Shown: one piece after another, positions 34,409 to 42,131 of the stretch | Position numbering within the stretch: position 1 is the first letter of the stretch | Layout of the letters: each line of letters begins with the position of its first letter | DNA from: Promicromonospora iranensis | GTDB taxonomy: Bacteria > Actinomycetota > Actinomycetes > Actinomycetales > Cellulomonadaceae | Assembly (NCBI RefSeq): GCF_028994805.1 | Contig: NZ_JAJQQP010000009.1 | Span: 153,019 to 217,018, forward strand | DNA length: 64,000 bases | Direction: 5' to 3' | The notes under the pieces: model-generated | Database searches by the model: none | What the model saw: only the letters and a program-made list of their open reading frames with translations | What the model was told of the DNA's origin: nothing | Translations under genes and position numbers: made by a program

Positions 34409-34624
34409 ATGACGGAGTACGAGGAAGACTTCACGGGTGAGACCCGGGTCACCGTCACGACGACGCCCCGGTGCAGCACGCGCTATCGCGTGGTGCGCAA
34501 CGGACCGGGATATACACCGGTCTACGACCGCGTCGAGGACGCCGCACGGTGTCTTGAGACGTGGGTGGGATTTCACGGTCCGGACGCCGGAGTGCGGATC
34601 GAACCCATCTCGAACAGCGCGTGA
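34409..34624 (+). CDS. Small hypothetical protein
   Basis: A 71-residue acidic protein that I do not recognise. It has a beta-rich look (TRVTVTTTPRCSTRYRVVRNG, then YTPVYDRVEDAARCLETWVG). GGGGAG lies before the ATG. It is followed by a good terminator and faces the PAC2 gene. The region upstream (34290-34400) holds no other feature. Confidence 0.6.
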   Translation: MTEYEEDFTGETRVTVTTTPRCSTRYRVVRNGPGYTPVYDRVEDAARCLETWVGFHGPDAGVRIEPISNSA

Positions 34625-34663
34625 ACCCGACCGCCGACGCCGAATAGACGCCGAACAGAAGAG

Positions 34664-34686
34664 GCCTGAGCCCCGTGGGCTCAGGC
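34664..34686. terminator. Bidirectional terminator between convergent genes
   Basis: A perfect 10-bp stem (gcctgagccc and complement) with a CGT loop, followed on the plus strand by GTCTTTG. It serves the small plus-strand gene and the minus-strand PAC2 gene. Confidence 0.75.
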
Positions 34687-34711
34687 GTCTTTGCTGCGGT
34701 CCGCCGTCCGG

Positions 34712-35605
34712 TCAGAGCTTCTCGGGGCCGGTGTCCTTGCCGCCGCTGTCCTTGCCACCGGTGTCCCGCCGGCGCAGGTAGCGCTCGAACTCCCGCGCGA
34801 TCGCGTCGCCCGAGGCCTCCGGGAGCTCGGCGGTGTCCTTCGCCTCCTCGAGCTGCGCCACGTACTCGGAGATCTCCGAGTCCTCGGAGGCCAGCTCGTC
34901 CACGCCGTGCTGCCAGGCGGCGGCGTCGTCCGGCAGCTCGCCCATGGGGACCGACTCGCCGAGTATCTCCTCGACGCGCGTGAGGATGGCGAGCGTCGCC
35001 TTGGGGGACGGCGGGTTGGCGACGTAGTGCGGCACCGCCGCCCACAGGCTGACCGACTGCAGGTCGCGCTGCGCGGCCTCGTGCTGCAGCACCCCCACGA
35101 TCCCGGTGGGCCCCTGATAGGTGTTGGCCTCGATGTCGAGCACCGCCTGCAGGCCCACGCTGTCGGACGTCGCGGTCATCGGGATGGGCCGCGTGTGCGG
35201 TACGTCGGCCAGGAGCGCGCCGAGCGTGATCACGGTCCGCACGCCCAGGTCGTCGGCCACCTGCAGCAGGTCCTCGCAGTACTTGCGCCAGCGCATGGAC
35301 GGCTCGACGCCGTGCACCAGCACGACCTTGCGCTCGCCCACCTGGGCCACCGACACGGAGGTCGTGGGCCAGGTGATGGACCGTTTGCCGTCGTCGTCCA
35401 ACGAGATGTACGGCCGGTTGACCTGGAAGTCGTGGAACTCCTCAGGGTCGAGCTCTGTCACCTTCTCGGCACCCCACACCTCGGCCAGGTGCGTGAGGGC
35501 CGACGTGGCGGCACTTCCCGCGTCGTTCCAACCTTCGAAGGCAGCGAGGAGCACGGTCTGGCGAGGCGAGGCCTGCTCCGGCTGCTCGTGGTGCGCGTCG
35601 GTCAT
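34712..35605 (-). CDS. PAC2-family protein
   Basis: A 297-residue soluble protein of the PAC2 (proteasome assembly chaperone-like) family. The typical opening VLLAAFEGWNDAGSAA, the RPYISLDDDGKR strand, LVHGVEPSMRWRKYCEDLL and the central TLGALLADVPHTRP are present. In actinobacteria the family is universal; a role in proteasome biology is proposed by distant homology only. The C-terminal tail is charged and Gly-rich. It lies far from the proteasome genes of this window (about 9 kb). Confidence 0.85.
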   Translation of the reverse strand: MTDAHHEQPEQASPRQTVLLAAFEGWNDAGSAATSALTHLAEVWGAEKVTELDPEEFHDFQVNRPYISLDDDGKRSITWPTTSVSVAQVGERKVVLVHGVEPSMRWRKYCEDLLQVADDLGVRTVITLGALLADVPHTRPIPMTATSDSVGLQAVLDIEANTYQGPTGIVGVLQHEAAQRDLQSVSLWAAVPHYVANPPSPKATLAILTRVEEILGESVPMGELPDDAAAWQHGVDELASEDSEISEYVAQLEEAKDTAELPEASGDAIAREFERYLRRRDTGGKDSGGKDTGPEKL

Positions 35606-35710
35606 CCCCCCAGCCTAGGGTGTGGGGCGCTCGGCGTGACCAGGGGCACGGCCGCGTTCGCGGACGGGCGAATTGGCGGTCGGCTGCCCGCGTCGGCGCG
35701 GACGGCCAGG

Positions 35711-35998
35711 TCAGAACACCGGGACGCCGGCGCGCAGCGCCCCGCGGACCTGCACCTCGACGCCACGCCAGGTGCCCGTCCACAGCGTGTAGCCAGGATT
35801 CATCATGCGCTGGTCGATGGCGTGGTCGAGACCCAGCGCGCGGGCGATGCTCTCGCCGTCGTCCAGGTGCCAGGGCTGCAGGCAGACGCGCTCGGGCGTG
35901 ACGGTGAGCACCTCGATCCAGTCCGCACGGACGTGCCGCAGCAGATCGATCACATCGCCGAGACGTTCGGTGACCGACTGCGTCGCAATGGGATTCAC
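35711..35998 (-). CDS. Hypothetical protein
   Basis: A 95-residue protein that I do not recognise. It begins with a GTG (MNPIATQSVTERLGD) and is soluble, with a hydrophobic-aromatic C-terminal half (YTLWTGTWRGVEVQVRGALRAGVPVF). It lies upstream of PAC2 in the same direction and divergent from the HTH regulator, so it may be controlled by that regulator. Confidence 0.6.
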   Translation of the reverse strand: MNPIATQSVTERLGDVIDLLRHVRADWIEVLTVTPERVCLQPWHLDDGESIARALGLDHAIDQRMMNPGYTLWTGTWRGVEVQVRGALRAGVPVF

Positions 35999-36137
35999 GA
36001 GACTCTCCGGAGCATGGGTCGGGCAGGGGGCGGACATCTGACGACTGGCTGACACCACTGTGCGCCGAGAGCATGGGACGTGCCATCGGCAGCGGTCGGG
36101 ACGTTTCGGTGATAGATACGTCCCTGGGGGGTAACAC

Positions 36138-36899
36138 GTGAGGAACCAAAGACTGGTCGCAGCGATGAGCCAGGCCGGCCTGAGCCAGGTGCGGCTCGCG
36201 GCTGCCGTCGGTGTGGACCCGAAGACCGTGGAGCGGTGGGTGGCCCAGGGCCGCACACCGCACCCGCGCCACCGCGTGGCGGTGTCCGAGGCTCTGGGCT
36301 GCGACGTCGCGGCGCTGTGGGGCGACGTCGACCGGGCCGAGGCGGCGGCGCAGGAGATCGTCGGGGTGTACCCGGCGCGCCGTGCGGTGCCGTCGGGGAC
36401 CTGGCGCGCCTTCCTCGCCGGCGTGGAGCAGCGGTTCGAGCTGCACGCCTTCGCGGCGACGTTCCTGCCCGACCAGACCCTTGACCTGACCACGGAGATC
36501 GTCACCATGGCGGCGCGCGGGGTGCAGGTGCGCCTGCTGCTCGGCGACCCGGACGGCGAGGCCGTGGCGGTGCGCACGGAGGAGGAGGGCGGCACGGGTC
36601 TCGCCGGACGGATCGCGCTGGTGCTGGCCTACCTCGCGCCCGCACTGGGCACCCCGGGCGTCGAGGTGCGGCTGCACGACCGCACCCTGTACGCCACGAC
36701 GTTCCGGTTCGACGACGACCTGCTCGTCAACACCCACGTGTGGGGCTCGCCCGCGGGCGCCAACCCGCTGCTGCACCTGAAGGACGGACCGGAGGCGTCG
36801 ATGGCGCCCGCGTACCAGGCAGGGTTCGAGCGGGTCTGGGCCGCCGCCAAACCTTTGGAGGCATGGCCTCGGACGGAGGACTCGGGCAGGGTGGCCTGA
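36138..36899 (+). CDS. HTH regulator with a phospholipase D-like C-terminal domain
   Basis: A 253-residue protein. Residues 5-60 are an Xre-type HTH (MSQAGLSQVRLAAAVGVDPKTVERW, then HRVAVSEALG). Residues about 95-245 look like a degenerate phospholipase D fold (FLPDQTL, a MAARGVQVRLLLGDPDG strand-turn, RLHDRTLYATTFRFDDDLLVNTH), without a complete HKD motif. It may bind a phosphorylated ligand. It starts with GTG. The following NUDIX gene overlaps its end by 37 bp, suggesting a functional link. Confidence 0.7.
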   Translation: MRNQRLVAAMSQAGLSQVRLAAAVGVDPKTVERWVAQGRTPHPRHRVAVSEALGCDVAALWGDVDRAEAAAQEIVGVYPARRAVPSGTWRAFLAGVEQRFELHAFAATFLPDQTLDLTTEIVTMAARGVQVRLLLGDPDGEAVAVRTEEEGGTGLAGRIALVLAYLAPALGTPGVEVRLHDRTLYATTFRFDDDLLVNTHVWGSPAGANPLLHLKDGPEASMAPAYQAGFERVWAAAKPLEAWPRTEDSGRVA

Positions 36900-37372
36900 C
36901 CGTGCGGTTCGACTACTTCGACGACCCGACCGCGCCGCCCGTGAACTCCGTGGTCCCCTCGGTCACGGTGGCGGTGCGGGACGACGTCGGACGGCTGCTG
37001 CTGATCCACCGCACCGACAACGACCTCTGGGCCCTGCCGGGCGGAGGTATCGACCCCGGCGAGACCGTCCGTGAGGCGGGCGTCCGGGAGACCGAGGAGG
37101 AGACCGGGTACCGCGTGCGGATCACGGGCCTGGTCGGGATCTACACCGATCCCCGGCACGTGATCGAGTACTCGGACGGCGAGGTCCGTGCCCAGTTCTC
37201 CATCTGCATGCGCGGCACGGTCACCGGGGGAGCGGCCCGGACCTCGGTGGAGTCCAGCGAGGTCGTGTGGCAGCAGGTCGACCGGCTCGGCGAGCTGGCG
37301 ATCCACCCCTCGATGCGGCTGCGGATCGAGCACGCGGTGGATCCGACGCGGACGCAGCCCTTCCTCACCTGA
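36863..37372 (+). CDS. NUDIX hydrolase
   Basis: A 169-residue pyrophosphohydrolase. The Nudix box is complete: GGIDPGETVREAGVRETEEETGY (written here in two parts, GGIDPGETV and REAGVRETEEETGY) near residues 67-89. The strand LLLIHRTDNDLWALPGG precedes it. I chose the ATG at 36863 because a strong GGAGG lies 7 nt upstream, although this overlaps the regulator gene; a GTG at 36902 would avoid the overlap. It might degrade the nucleotide or sugar-nucleotide sensed by the regulator. Its 3' end overlaps the convergent HD gene by 8 bp. Confidence 0.88.
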   Translation: MASDGGLGQGGLTVRFDYFDDPTAPPVNSVVPSVTVAVRDDVGRLLLIHRTDNDLWALPGGGIDPGETVREAGVRETEEETGYRVRITGLVGIYTDPRHVIEYSDGEVRAQFSICMRGTVTGGAARTSVESSEVVWQQVDRLGELAIHPSMRLRIEHAVDPTRTQPFLT

Positions 37373-37931
37373 ACGGCAGCCCCAGCCGGCGTTCGATCCC
37401 GGACACCAGCGTGCGCAGCCGCGGCTCCGCGTCGCGCATGCTGCGGGACACGAGGTGGCCGGGCGGGTAGCGGTCGTAGATCCGCTCGAACCGTTCGTCC
37501 ACCGTGACGGTCTCACCGCGGGCCGACGTGGTCATGTCGCAGTACGTGAGCAGGTCCAGCAGCCCGGTGGCCGGCTCGGGGAACTCGCGCCGCAGCGCTC
37601 CGTCCAGACCTCGCTCCGCCGCCTCCACGGTTGCCTCCGTGTGGTGTGCGACGAGGCCGGTCAGCTCCGGCGGAGCCCCCAGCCCGCGGAGGTAGCGCGC
37701 TCCGTCGAGCTGGTGCAGGCCGGTGTCGCGCGCCGCGGCGGCGTAGCCGATGTCGTGGAGGTAGGCGGCGGAGACGAGCAGGTCCGGGCAGTCCAGGACC
37801 CGCGCGACGTGCTCGGCCCGCCGGCCGACGCCGATCGAGTGCGCGAGACGGTCGGCGCCAGGCTCGAAGAGCTCGGTCAGCAGCGCCTGTGCGCCCGCGG
37901 GGTCCAGCTCCCGCGGGATGGTTCCGTGCAT
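37365..37931 (-). CDS. HD-domain phosphohydrolase
   Basis: A 188-residue HD-superfamily protein. Metal ligands: His in RLAHSIGVGRRAEHV near 32, the HD pair in SAAYLHDIGYAA near 60, and a late Asp in LLTYCDMTTS near 134. HDIG at 58-63 is intact. The substrate is probably a nucleotide. The MHGTIP start is the first sensible ATG. The stop lies within the end of the convergent NUDIX gene (8-bp overlap). Confidence 0.85.
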   Translation of the reverse strand: MHGTIPRELDPAGAQALLTELFEPGADRLAHSIGVGRRAEHVARVLDCPDLLVSAAYLHDIGYAAAARDTGLHQLDGARYLRGLGAPPELTGLVAHHTEATVEAAERGLDGALRREFPEPATGLLDLLTYCDMTTSARGETVTVDERFERIYDRYPPGHLVSRSMRDAEPRLRTLVSGIERRLGLPFR

Positions 37932-38027
37932 CGGTTCACCGTAGAGCGCCGGGCCGTGCACGGCGCGTCGGGCGGCAAGGGACGTGGTCGGGGGACGTGT
38001 GCTGGTCTGCATCCTGGACCCCCGTCG

Positions 38028-38429
38028 TCAGAGCTCCGGCCGGCCGTTGACGACCCAGTTGCGGACCATCGCCGTCGCACGGTGGTGGCCGGCCAGCGCG
38101 TCCTCGCGCGTGGCGTGCAGCTCCGCGTACTCCTCGGTGCAGTCGAGCTTGTCGTCCTCGGACAGGACACCGTCCGGGTCGAGCCGCTCGACGAACACCA
38201 TGGTCTCGTAGATCAGCGGGGTGCGGCCGTGGTCGTCGCGGGCCGGGGCCGTGGTGTCGATCCCGGTCCAGACGGTGGACACGTGGTAGAAGCCGATCTG
38301 GTCGTGGGCGACGTGGCCGCTGCCGGCCCCGAGGCGCAGCACGGACCACTGGTCCTGGGTGATCGGGTTGCCGTCGAGGTCGTAGTACGTCCGCTGCGAG
38401 AGTCGCTCGAAGAAATCGGGTCCGAACAC
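38028..38429 (-). CDS. Hypothetical protein
   Basis: A 133-residue soluble protein, not recognised. It opens FGPDFFERLSQRTYYDLDGNPIT and has a HVAHDQIGFYHVSTVWTG core and an acidic tail. The GTG at 38429 has an excellent GAGGAGGAG upstream, which decides the start. No relation to neighbours is seen. Confidence 0.65.
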   Translation of the reverse strand: MFGPDFFERLSQRTYYDLDGNPITQDQWSVLRLGAGSGHVAHDQIGFYHVSTVWTGIDTTAPARDDHGRTPLIYETMVFVERLDPDGVLSEDDKLDCTEEYAELHATREDALAGHHRATAMVRNWVVNGRPEL

Positions 38430-38711
38430 GGTCTGCTCCTCCTCGTCGGTGCTGCCGGGACTCGCCGGCCATGGCCGTCGATCGTGGGCCAGCATCGCGC
38501 AGGACGCCCTGGTGCGCGCGGCGGGGCTGTGAGTTGCCTCGTGGAGCCGGCACCTGGGGTGCCGCATGGGTATTGCGCTGGTATGGGCGGGGCGCGATCA
38601 TCGTGCCCATCGGTGTTCGAGGCCCGCGGTATCGCGGCTGACGCCGACACGTTCTCCCGGTACGAGCGAGATGACGGCCCCGACGTGTGGGCCGACCCGC
38701 TGTGGTGAGGG
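38430..38711. other. Gap without recognisable gene
   Basis: About 280 bp between two minus-strand hypothetical genes. Short frames exist but have neither ribosome sites nor family patterns. I see no repeat or hairpin of note. Confidence 0.5.
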
Positions 38712-38942
38712 TCAGCGCGAGACGCCGGGGTGGACCTCGACGTCGAACTTCAGGTAGGTCGGCGAACCGTTGGTGATCCCGACACACTCTGGCCGGCCTG
38801 CCGGGGTGTGGCCGAGGCGCCAGATCTCCTCGAGGACGGCATCGTCGGAGGGCCGGTCGTTGCCGCCGTCGGCGTACTTCCGGAGGATCTTCTGGGCCGT
38901 CGCCCGGTCTGCTGCCGGGAGCTCCACACGCATCTTCGGCAT
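38712..38942 (-). CDS. Small hypothetical protein
   Basis: A 76-residue protein, not recognised. It begins MPKMRVELPAADRATAQKILRKYADGG and ends with a Val-rich strand. The pattern is of a compact alpha/beta fold. The start ATG follows no strong ribosome site. It stands alone. Confidence 0.55.
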   Translation of the reverse strand: MPKMRVELPAADRATAQKILRKYADGGNDRPSDDAVLEEIWRLGHTPAGRPECVGITNGSPTYLKFDVEVHPGVSR

Positions 38943-39109
38943 GGCGCCACGGTAGGTTCGCCCACCGGGCCTCGCCCAGCGTTTTTGGTCCGGAGGGATC
39001 CAGGAAGCAGGGATTCGCTGCCCGAAAGAAGGGCATATGTCTGATTGCTCCGTCACGAATCACACTGCGAGGTGCGCGAAGTACCCGAGGTTCGGGCGAG
39101 TATGAACGA

Positions 39110-39652
39110 ATGCTCAACCTGCGAAACCACCGGGCCCTGCTGTCCGCGGTCGGAGCGTTCGTCGTCGCCGGCGCCGGCAGCGGCATCGCCTGGTCCCAGG
39201 CCGAACGCACCAGCGAGCCCGCTGACGTGCTGCTCGACGCCGTGGAGCACAGCGAGTCGACGATGCGTGACTACATCGACGAGATCAGCGGCCGGTTCGA
39301 CGAGATCGAGGCCACCTCCGACGCCGGACAGCAGCAGGAGCTGGCCACCGCGCTCATGGCGGACGTGCCCGACCTCGCCGAGGAGGCACGGGCCGACGTC
39401 CTGGCCGCCAAGGAGGACGCCCAGGCCGTGACGCTGCCCGACGGCAGCGAGCTCGACCGGGCTCGCGACGCCTACATGGCGCACATGGACGCGTGGATCG
39501 CGGAGTACGACGAGGCGATGGTGTCCCCGGCGGGCGTCGTCGAGATCGAGCCCACGGTGAACGAGACGTTCGACCAGGCGGTCGCCGCCTTCGGCAGGAC
39601 CCAGCTCGACGCCGACCAGGAGGAGCGGGCGGAGCAGCTCCTCACGGACTGA
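39110..39652 (+). CDS. Exported helical hypothetical protein
   Basis: A 180-residue protein. An N-terminal stretch with NLRNHR then a hydrophobic helix (residues 9-28) looks like a signal peptide or single membrane anchor. The rest is a charged, mostly helical coiled-coil rich in Glu, Asp and Ala. No family recognised. It is divergent from the preceding small gene and converges with the HD gene behind it. Confidence 0.65.
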   Translation: MLNLRNHRALLSAVGAFVVAGAGSGIAWSQAERTSEPADVLLDAVEHSESTMRDYIDEISGRFDEIEATSDAGQQQELATALMADVPDLAEEARADVLAAKEDAQAVTLPDGSELDRARDAYMAHMDAWIAEYDEAMVSPAGVVEIEPTVNETFDQAVAAFGRTQLDADQEERAEQLLTD

Positions 39653-39669
39653 ACCGCGGCACGCTCTCC

Positions 39670-40230
39670 TCAGCCCCGCCAGCTCATGGGGGACTGGCTG
39701 AGCGCCGCGTCCGCCACTCGCCTCGCGACGTCCGTGCGGAGCGCCGCGTAGGACGAGTCGATCCACTCCTGGACGCCGGCCTGGCCGCCGTGCCGGTACT
39801 CGACCGCCTGGACGAGGCACTCCAGCTTGTCCGCATCGCGCGCGCAGCGCGCCTCCGGCGTCTGCTGCGCCTCGAACTCGGTGACGGCATCGACGACGGT
39901 CGCGGCGGCGGCGTGCGGCAGGGGAGCGACCTGGTCGCGCGTGACCGCCACGTTGTCCGGCTTGGTGACGTACGGGCGGGCTGTGTGCGGGAGGTCCGTG
40001 ATACGGGTCTCCTGGGAGTCGTGCCAGAGCGCGAGATAGGCGGCGCGCGCCGGGTCGGCGCCTTCCTCCGCGGCCAGCAGGGCGGCGAGCTGCGCGACCC
40101 GCAGGCTGTGCTCGGCCACGGACTCCGGGTCCCGGACACCCACCTGCCACCAGCCGGAACGGCGCAGGCGCTTGAGCACGCCCATCTCGAAGGTGAAGGC
40201 GGCGATGCCGGAGGCGGCGGTGTGCGTCAT
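39670..40230 (-). CDS. YfbR-like HD-domain nucleotidase
   Basis: A 186-residue HD-superfamily protein resembling 5'-deoxynucleotidase YfbR/HDDC2. The ligands are SVAEHSLRVAQ near 40, ALWHDSQETRITD near 68 (HD pair) and ARDADKLECLVQ near 132. Such enzymes remove phosphate from deoxynucleoside monophosphates. The ATG gives a short N-terminus before FTFEMGVLKRL, as in the family. It is divergent from the HAD gene. Confidence 0.85.
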   Translation of the reverse strand: MTHTAASGIAAFTFEMGVLKRLRRSGWWQVGVRDPESVAEHSLRVAQLAALLAAEEGADPARAAYLALWHDSQETRITDLPHTARPYVTKPDNVAVTRDQVAPLPHAAAATVVDAVTEFEAQQTPEARCARDADKLECLVQAVEYRHGGQAGVQEWIDSSYAALRTDVARRVADAALSQSPMSWRG

Positions 40231-40363
40231 GGGGCTATCGTCCGGGATCCCGCGCGGTTCGTCGTCGCGCCGCTACCGGAGCCGTGTGTCCCGTGTGTCG
40301 CGTGTGTCGCTGGACCGTCACTCGTGTCTCCCAGCCGGTTACCGGGTGTACAACGTCGGCACC

Positions 40364-40369
40364 TACGAT
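40364..40369 (+). promoter_or_regulatory. -10 box for leaderless HAD phosphatase mRNA
   Basis: TACGAT 6 nt before the GTG at 40376 supports that start. Confidence 0.45.
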
Positions 40370-40375
40370 GTCCCG

Positions 40376-41065
40376 GTGCCCCACGACTCCTCCGCTGTCC
40401 TTCCCGCCGCCGTCCTGTTCGACATGGACGGCACCCTGGTCGACACCGAGCCGTACTGGATGCGCGCCGAGCGCGAGATCGTCGCGGCGCACGGAGCGAC
40501 GTGGACGCACGAGGACGCGCTGGGCGCCGTCGGCCAGGCGCTGCTGACCACCGGCACCATGCTGCGCGACGCCGGCGTCCCGCTCGAGCCTGCCGAGATC
40601 GTCGCCTGGCTCGTCGCCAGGGTCAACGAGCAGCTGCGTGAGGCGGTGCCGTGGCGGCCCGGTGTCCTGGAGCTCCTGGACGAGCTGCGGACGGCGCGGG
40701 TCCCCTGCGCGATCGTCACCATGTCCTACCGCAGCCAGGCCGAGGTCGTGGCCGACGGCGCCCCCGCCGGCACCTTCGCCCATCTCGTCACCGGTGACGA
40801 GGTGGCGCACGGCAAGCCGGACCCGGAGCCCTACCTCGTGGCCGCCGGCCTGTTCGACGTGCGGCCCGAGGACTGCGTGGCCATCGAGGACTCCGGCCCG
40901 GGGATCACCTCGGCGCTCGCGTCGGGCGCCCGCACCCTCGGCGTGCCCGCCGAGGTGCCCGTACCGCCACGACCCGGCCTGAGCCGCGCCGGATCGCTCA
41001 AGCAGATCGACCTCGAGGCCCTCGGTCGGATCGTGTCGGGCGAGGTCATCGACCTGCTGGGCTGA
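40376..41065 (+). CDS. HAD-family phosphatase (beta-phosphoglucomutase-like)
   Basis: A 229-residue HAD hydrolase. Motif I is LFDMDGTLVDTEPYW near residue 14, motif II is IVTMSYRSQAE near 114, and motifs III/IV lie in GKPDPEPY and CVAIEDSGPGITSALASG. A C1-type helical cap spans 25-90. It may act on sugar phosphates or nucleotides. The GTG start is supported by the -10 box 6 nt upstream. The stop codon is part of a threefold 15-bp repeat. Confidence 0.9.
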   Translation: MPHDSSAVLPAAVLFDMDGTLVDTEPYWMRAEREIVAAHGATWTHEDALGAVGQALLTTGTMLRDAGVPLEPAEIVAWLVARVNEQLREAVPWRPGVLELLDELRTARVPCAIVTMSYRSQAEVVADGAPAGTFAHLVTGDEVAHGKPDPEPYLVAAGLFDVRPEDCVAIEDSGPGITSALASGARTLGVPAEVPVPPRPGLSRAGSLKQIDLEALGRIVSGEVIDLLG

Positions 41066-41103
41066 GCCGTGCCGGGCTGAGTCGTGCTGGGCTGAGCCGT
41101 GAC
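41059..41103 (+). repeat. Threefold 15-bp tandem repeat at a stop codon
   Basis: Three units of gggctgagccgtgcc (41059, 41074, 41089) with few changes start at the last codons of the HAD gene. Confidence 0.7.
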
Positions 41104-41117
41104 CCGGTCGTCCCGGC

Positions 41118-42038
41118 TCAGACGGCGATCCCCAGGCGCAGGGGGATCGCACCCTCCGGGATCTCGGGGGGCGTACCGCCGAACTCCGGGCACATCGACT
41201 GGTGCGCGCACCAGCCGCACAGCTTCGACCTGCGTGGCTTCCACTCGCCGGTCCGCGCGGCGTCCTCGATGGCCGACCAGACGGTGCGGATCTTCTGCTC
41301 CGTCTGCTCCAGCTGACCCGCGGTGGGCTCGCCGCGCAGCACCTGACCGTCGCCCAGGTACACGAGCTGCAGCATCTTGGGCAGCACGCCGCGCTCGCGC
41401 CACAGCACCAGCCCGTAGAAGCGCATCTGGAACACCGCCGACGACTCGTAGCCCGGGCGCGGCGACTTGCCGGTCTTGTAGTCGACCACCCGCACGGCGC
41501 CGGTCGGCGCGACGTCGAGCCGGTCCACGATGCCGCGGAGCAGCGGGCCCCCGTCGAGCTGCGACTCCACCAGGAGCTCCCGCTCGGCCGGCTCCAGCCG
41601 GTTCGGGTCCTCCAGCGTGAAGTAGGTGCCCAACAGCGAGCCGGCTCCCGCGAGCCACCCCTCGCGATCCTGCCCGTCCGGCCCGATCCCGTCGGTGAAC
41701 AGCGACGTGTACCGGTCGTCCGCCTCCAGCAGCCGGTCCCACTCACCGGGCAGCAGGTCGTGCGCGGCGGCCAGCGTGCGTTCGCCCAGCGGCGCGTCGT
41801 ACAGCCGCTCCAGCACCGCGTGCACCAGCGTGCCGCGTGCCGCGGCGGCTGACGGCGGCTCCGGCAGCCGGTCCACCGTCCGGAACCGGAACAGCAGAGG
41901 GCACTGCATGAAGTCGTTCGCGCGGGACGGGGACAGGGCCGGCGGCCGCGACGGCGCACGCACGGTCGACACGGCGTCGTCGGCCGCCTCCGCCGTCACG
42001 TCCAGCACCGGCTCCTGGGATACCTCCGTCGTCGTCAT
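41118..42038 (-). CDS. RecB-family nuclease with iron-sulfur cysteines
   Basis: A 306-residue PD-(D/E)xK nuclease domain protein. The motifs are RGTLVHAVLERLYD near 71, with the key GxxxH, LRGIVDRLD near 178 and VVDYKTGK near 195 with the catalytic Asp and Lys. A lone Cys near residue 45 (MQCPLLFRFR) and three later ones (LCGWCAHQSMC, near 280) form the AddB-like 4Fe-4S pattern. It may act in DNA repair. The ATG is preceded by TAGGGT at leaderless spacing. Confidence 0.88.
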   Translation of the reverse strand: MTTTEVSQEPVLDVTAEAADDAVSTVRAPSRPPALSPSRANDFMQCPLLFRFRTVDRLPEPPSAAAARGTLVHAVLERLYDAPLGERTLAAAHDLLPGEWDRLLEADDRYTSLFTDGIGPDGQDREGWLAGAGSLLGTYFTLEDPNRLEPAERELLVESQLDGGPLLRGIVDRLDVAPTGAVRVVDYKTGKSPRPGYESSAVFQMRFYGLVLWRERGVLPKMLQLVYLGDGQVLRGEPTAGQLEQTEQKIRTVWSAIEDAARTGEWKPRRSKLCGWCAHQSMCPEFGGTPPEIPEGAIPLRLGIAV

Positions 42039-42045
42039 GGCCCCA

Positions 42046-42051
42046 ACCCTA
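42046..42051 (-). promoter_or_regulatory. -10 box for leaderless RecB-like gene
   Basis: TAGGGT on the minus strand, 7 nt before the ATG at 42038. Confidence 0.45.
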
Positions 42052-42119
42052 GGCGCGGTCACCGACATCCCCGGGCAGCCGTCCACAGCGTGCCGTGCGC
42101 CCGAGCGTGACAGGGCGGA

Positions 42120-42125
42120 TAGGTT
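42120..42125 (+). promoter_or_regulatory. -10 box for leaderless site-2 protease gene
   Basis: TAGGTT, 6 nt before the GTG at 42132. Confidence 0.45.
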
Positions 42126-42131
42126 TGTCCG

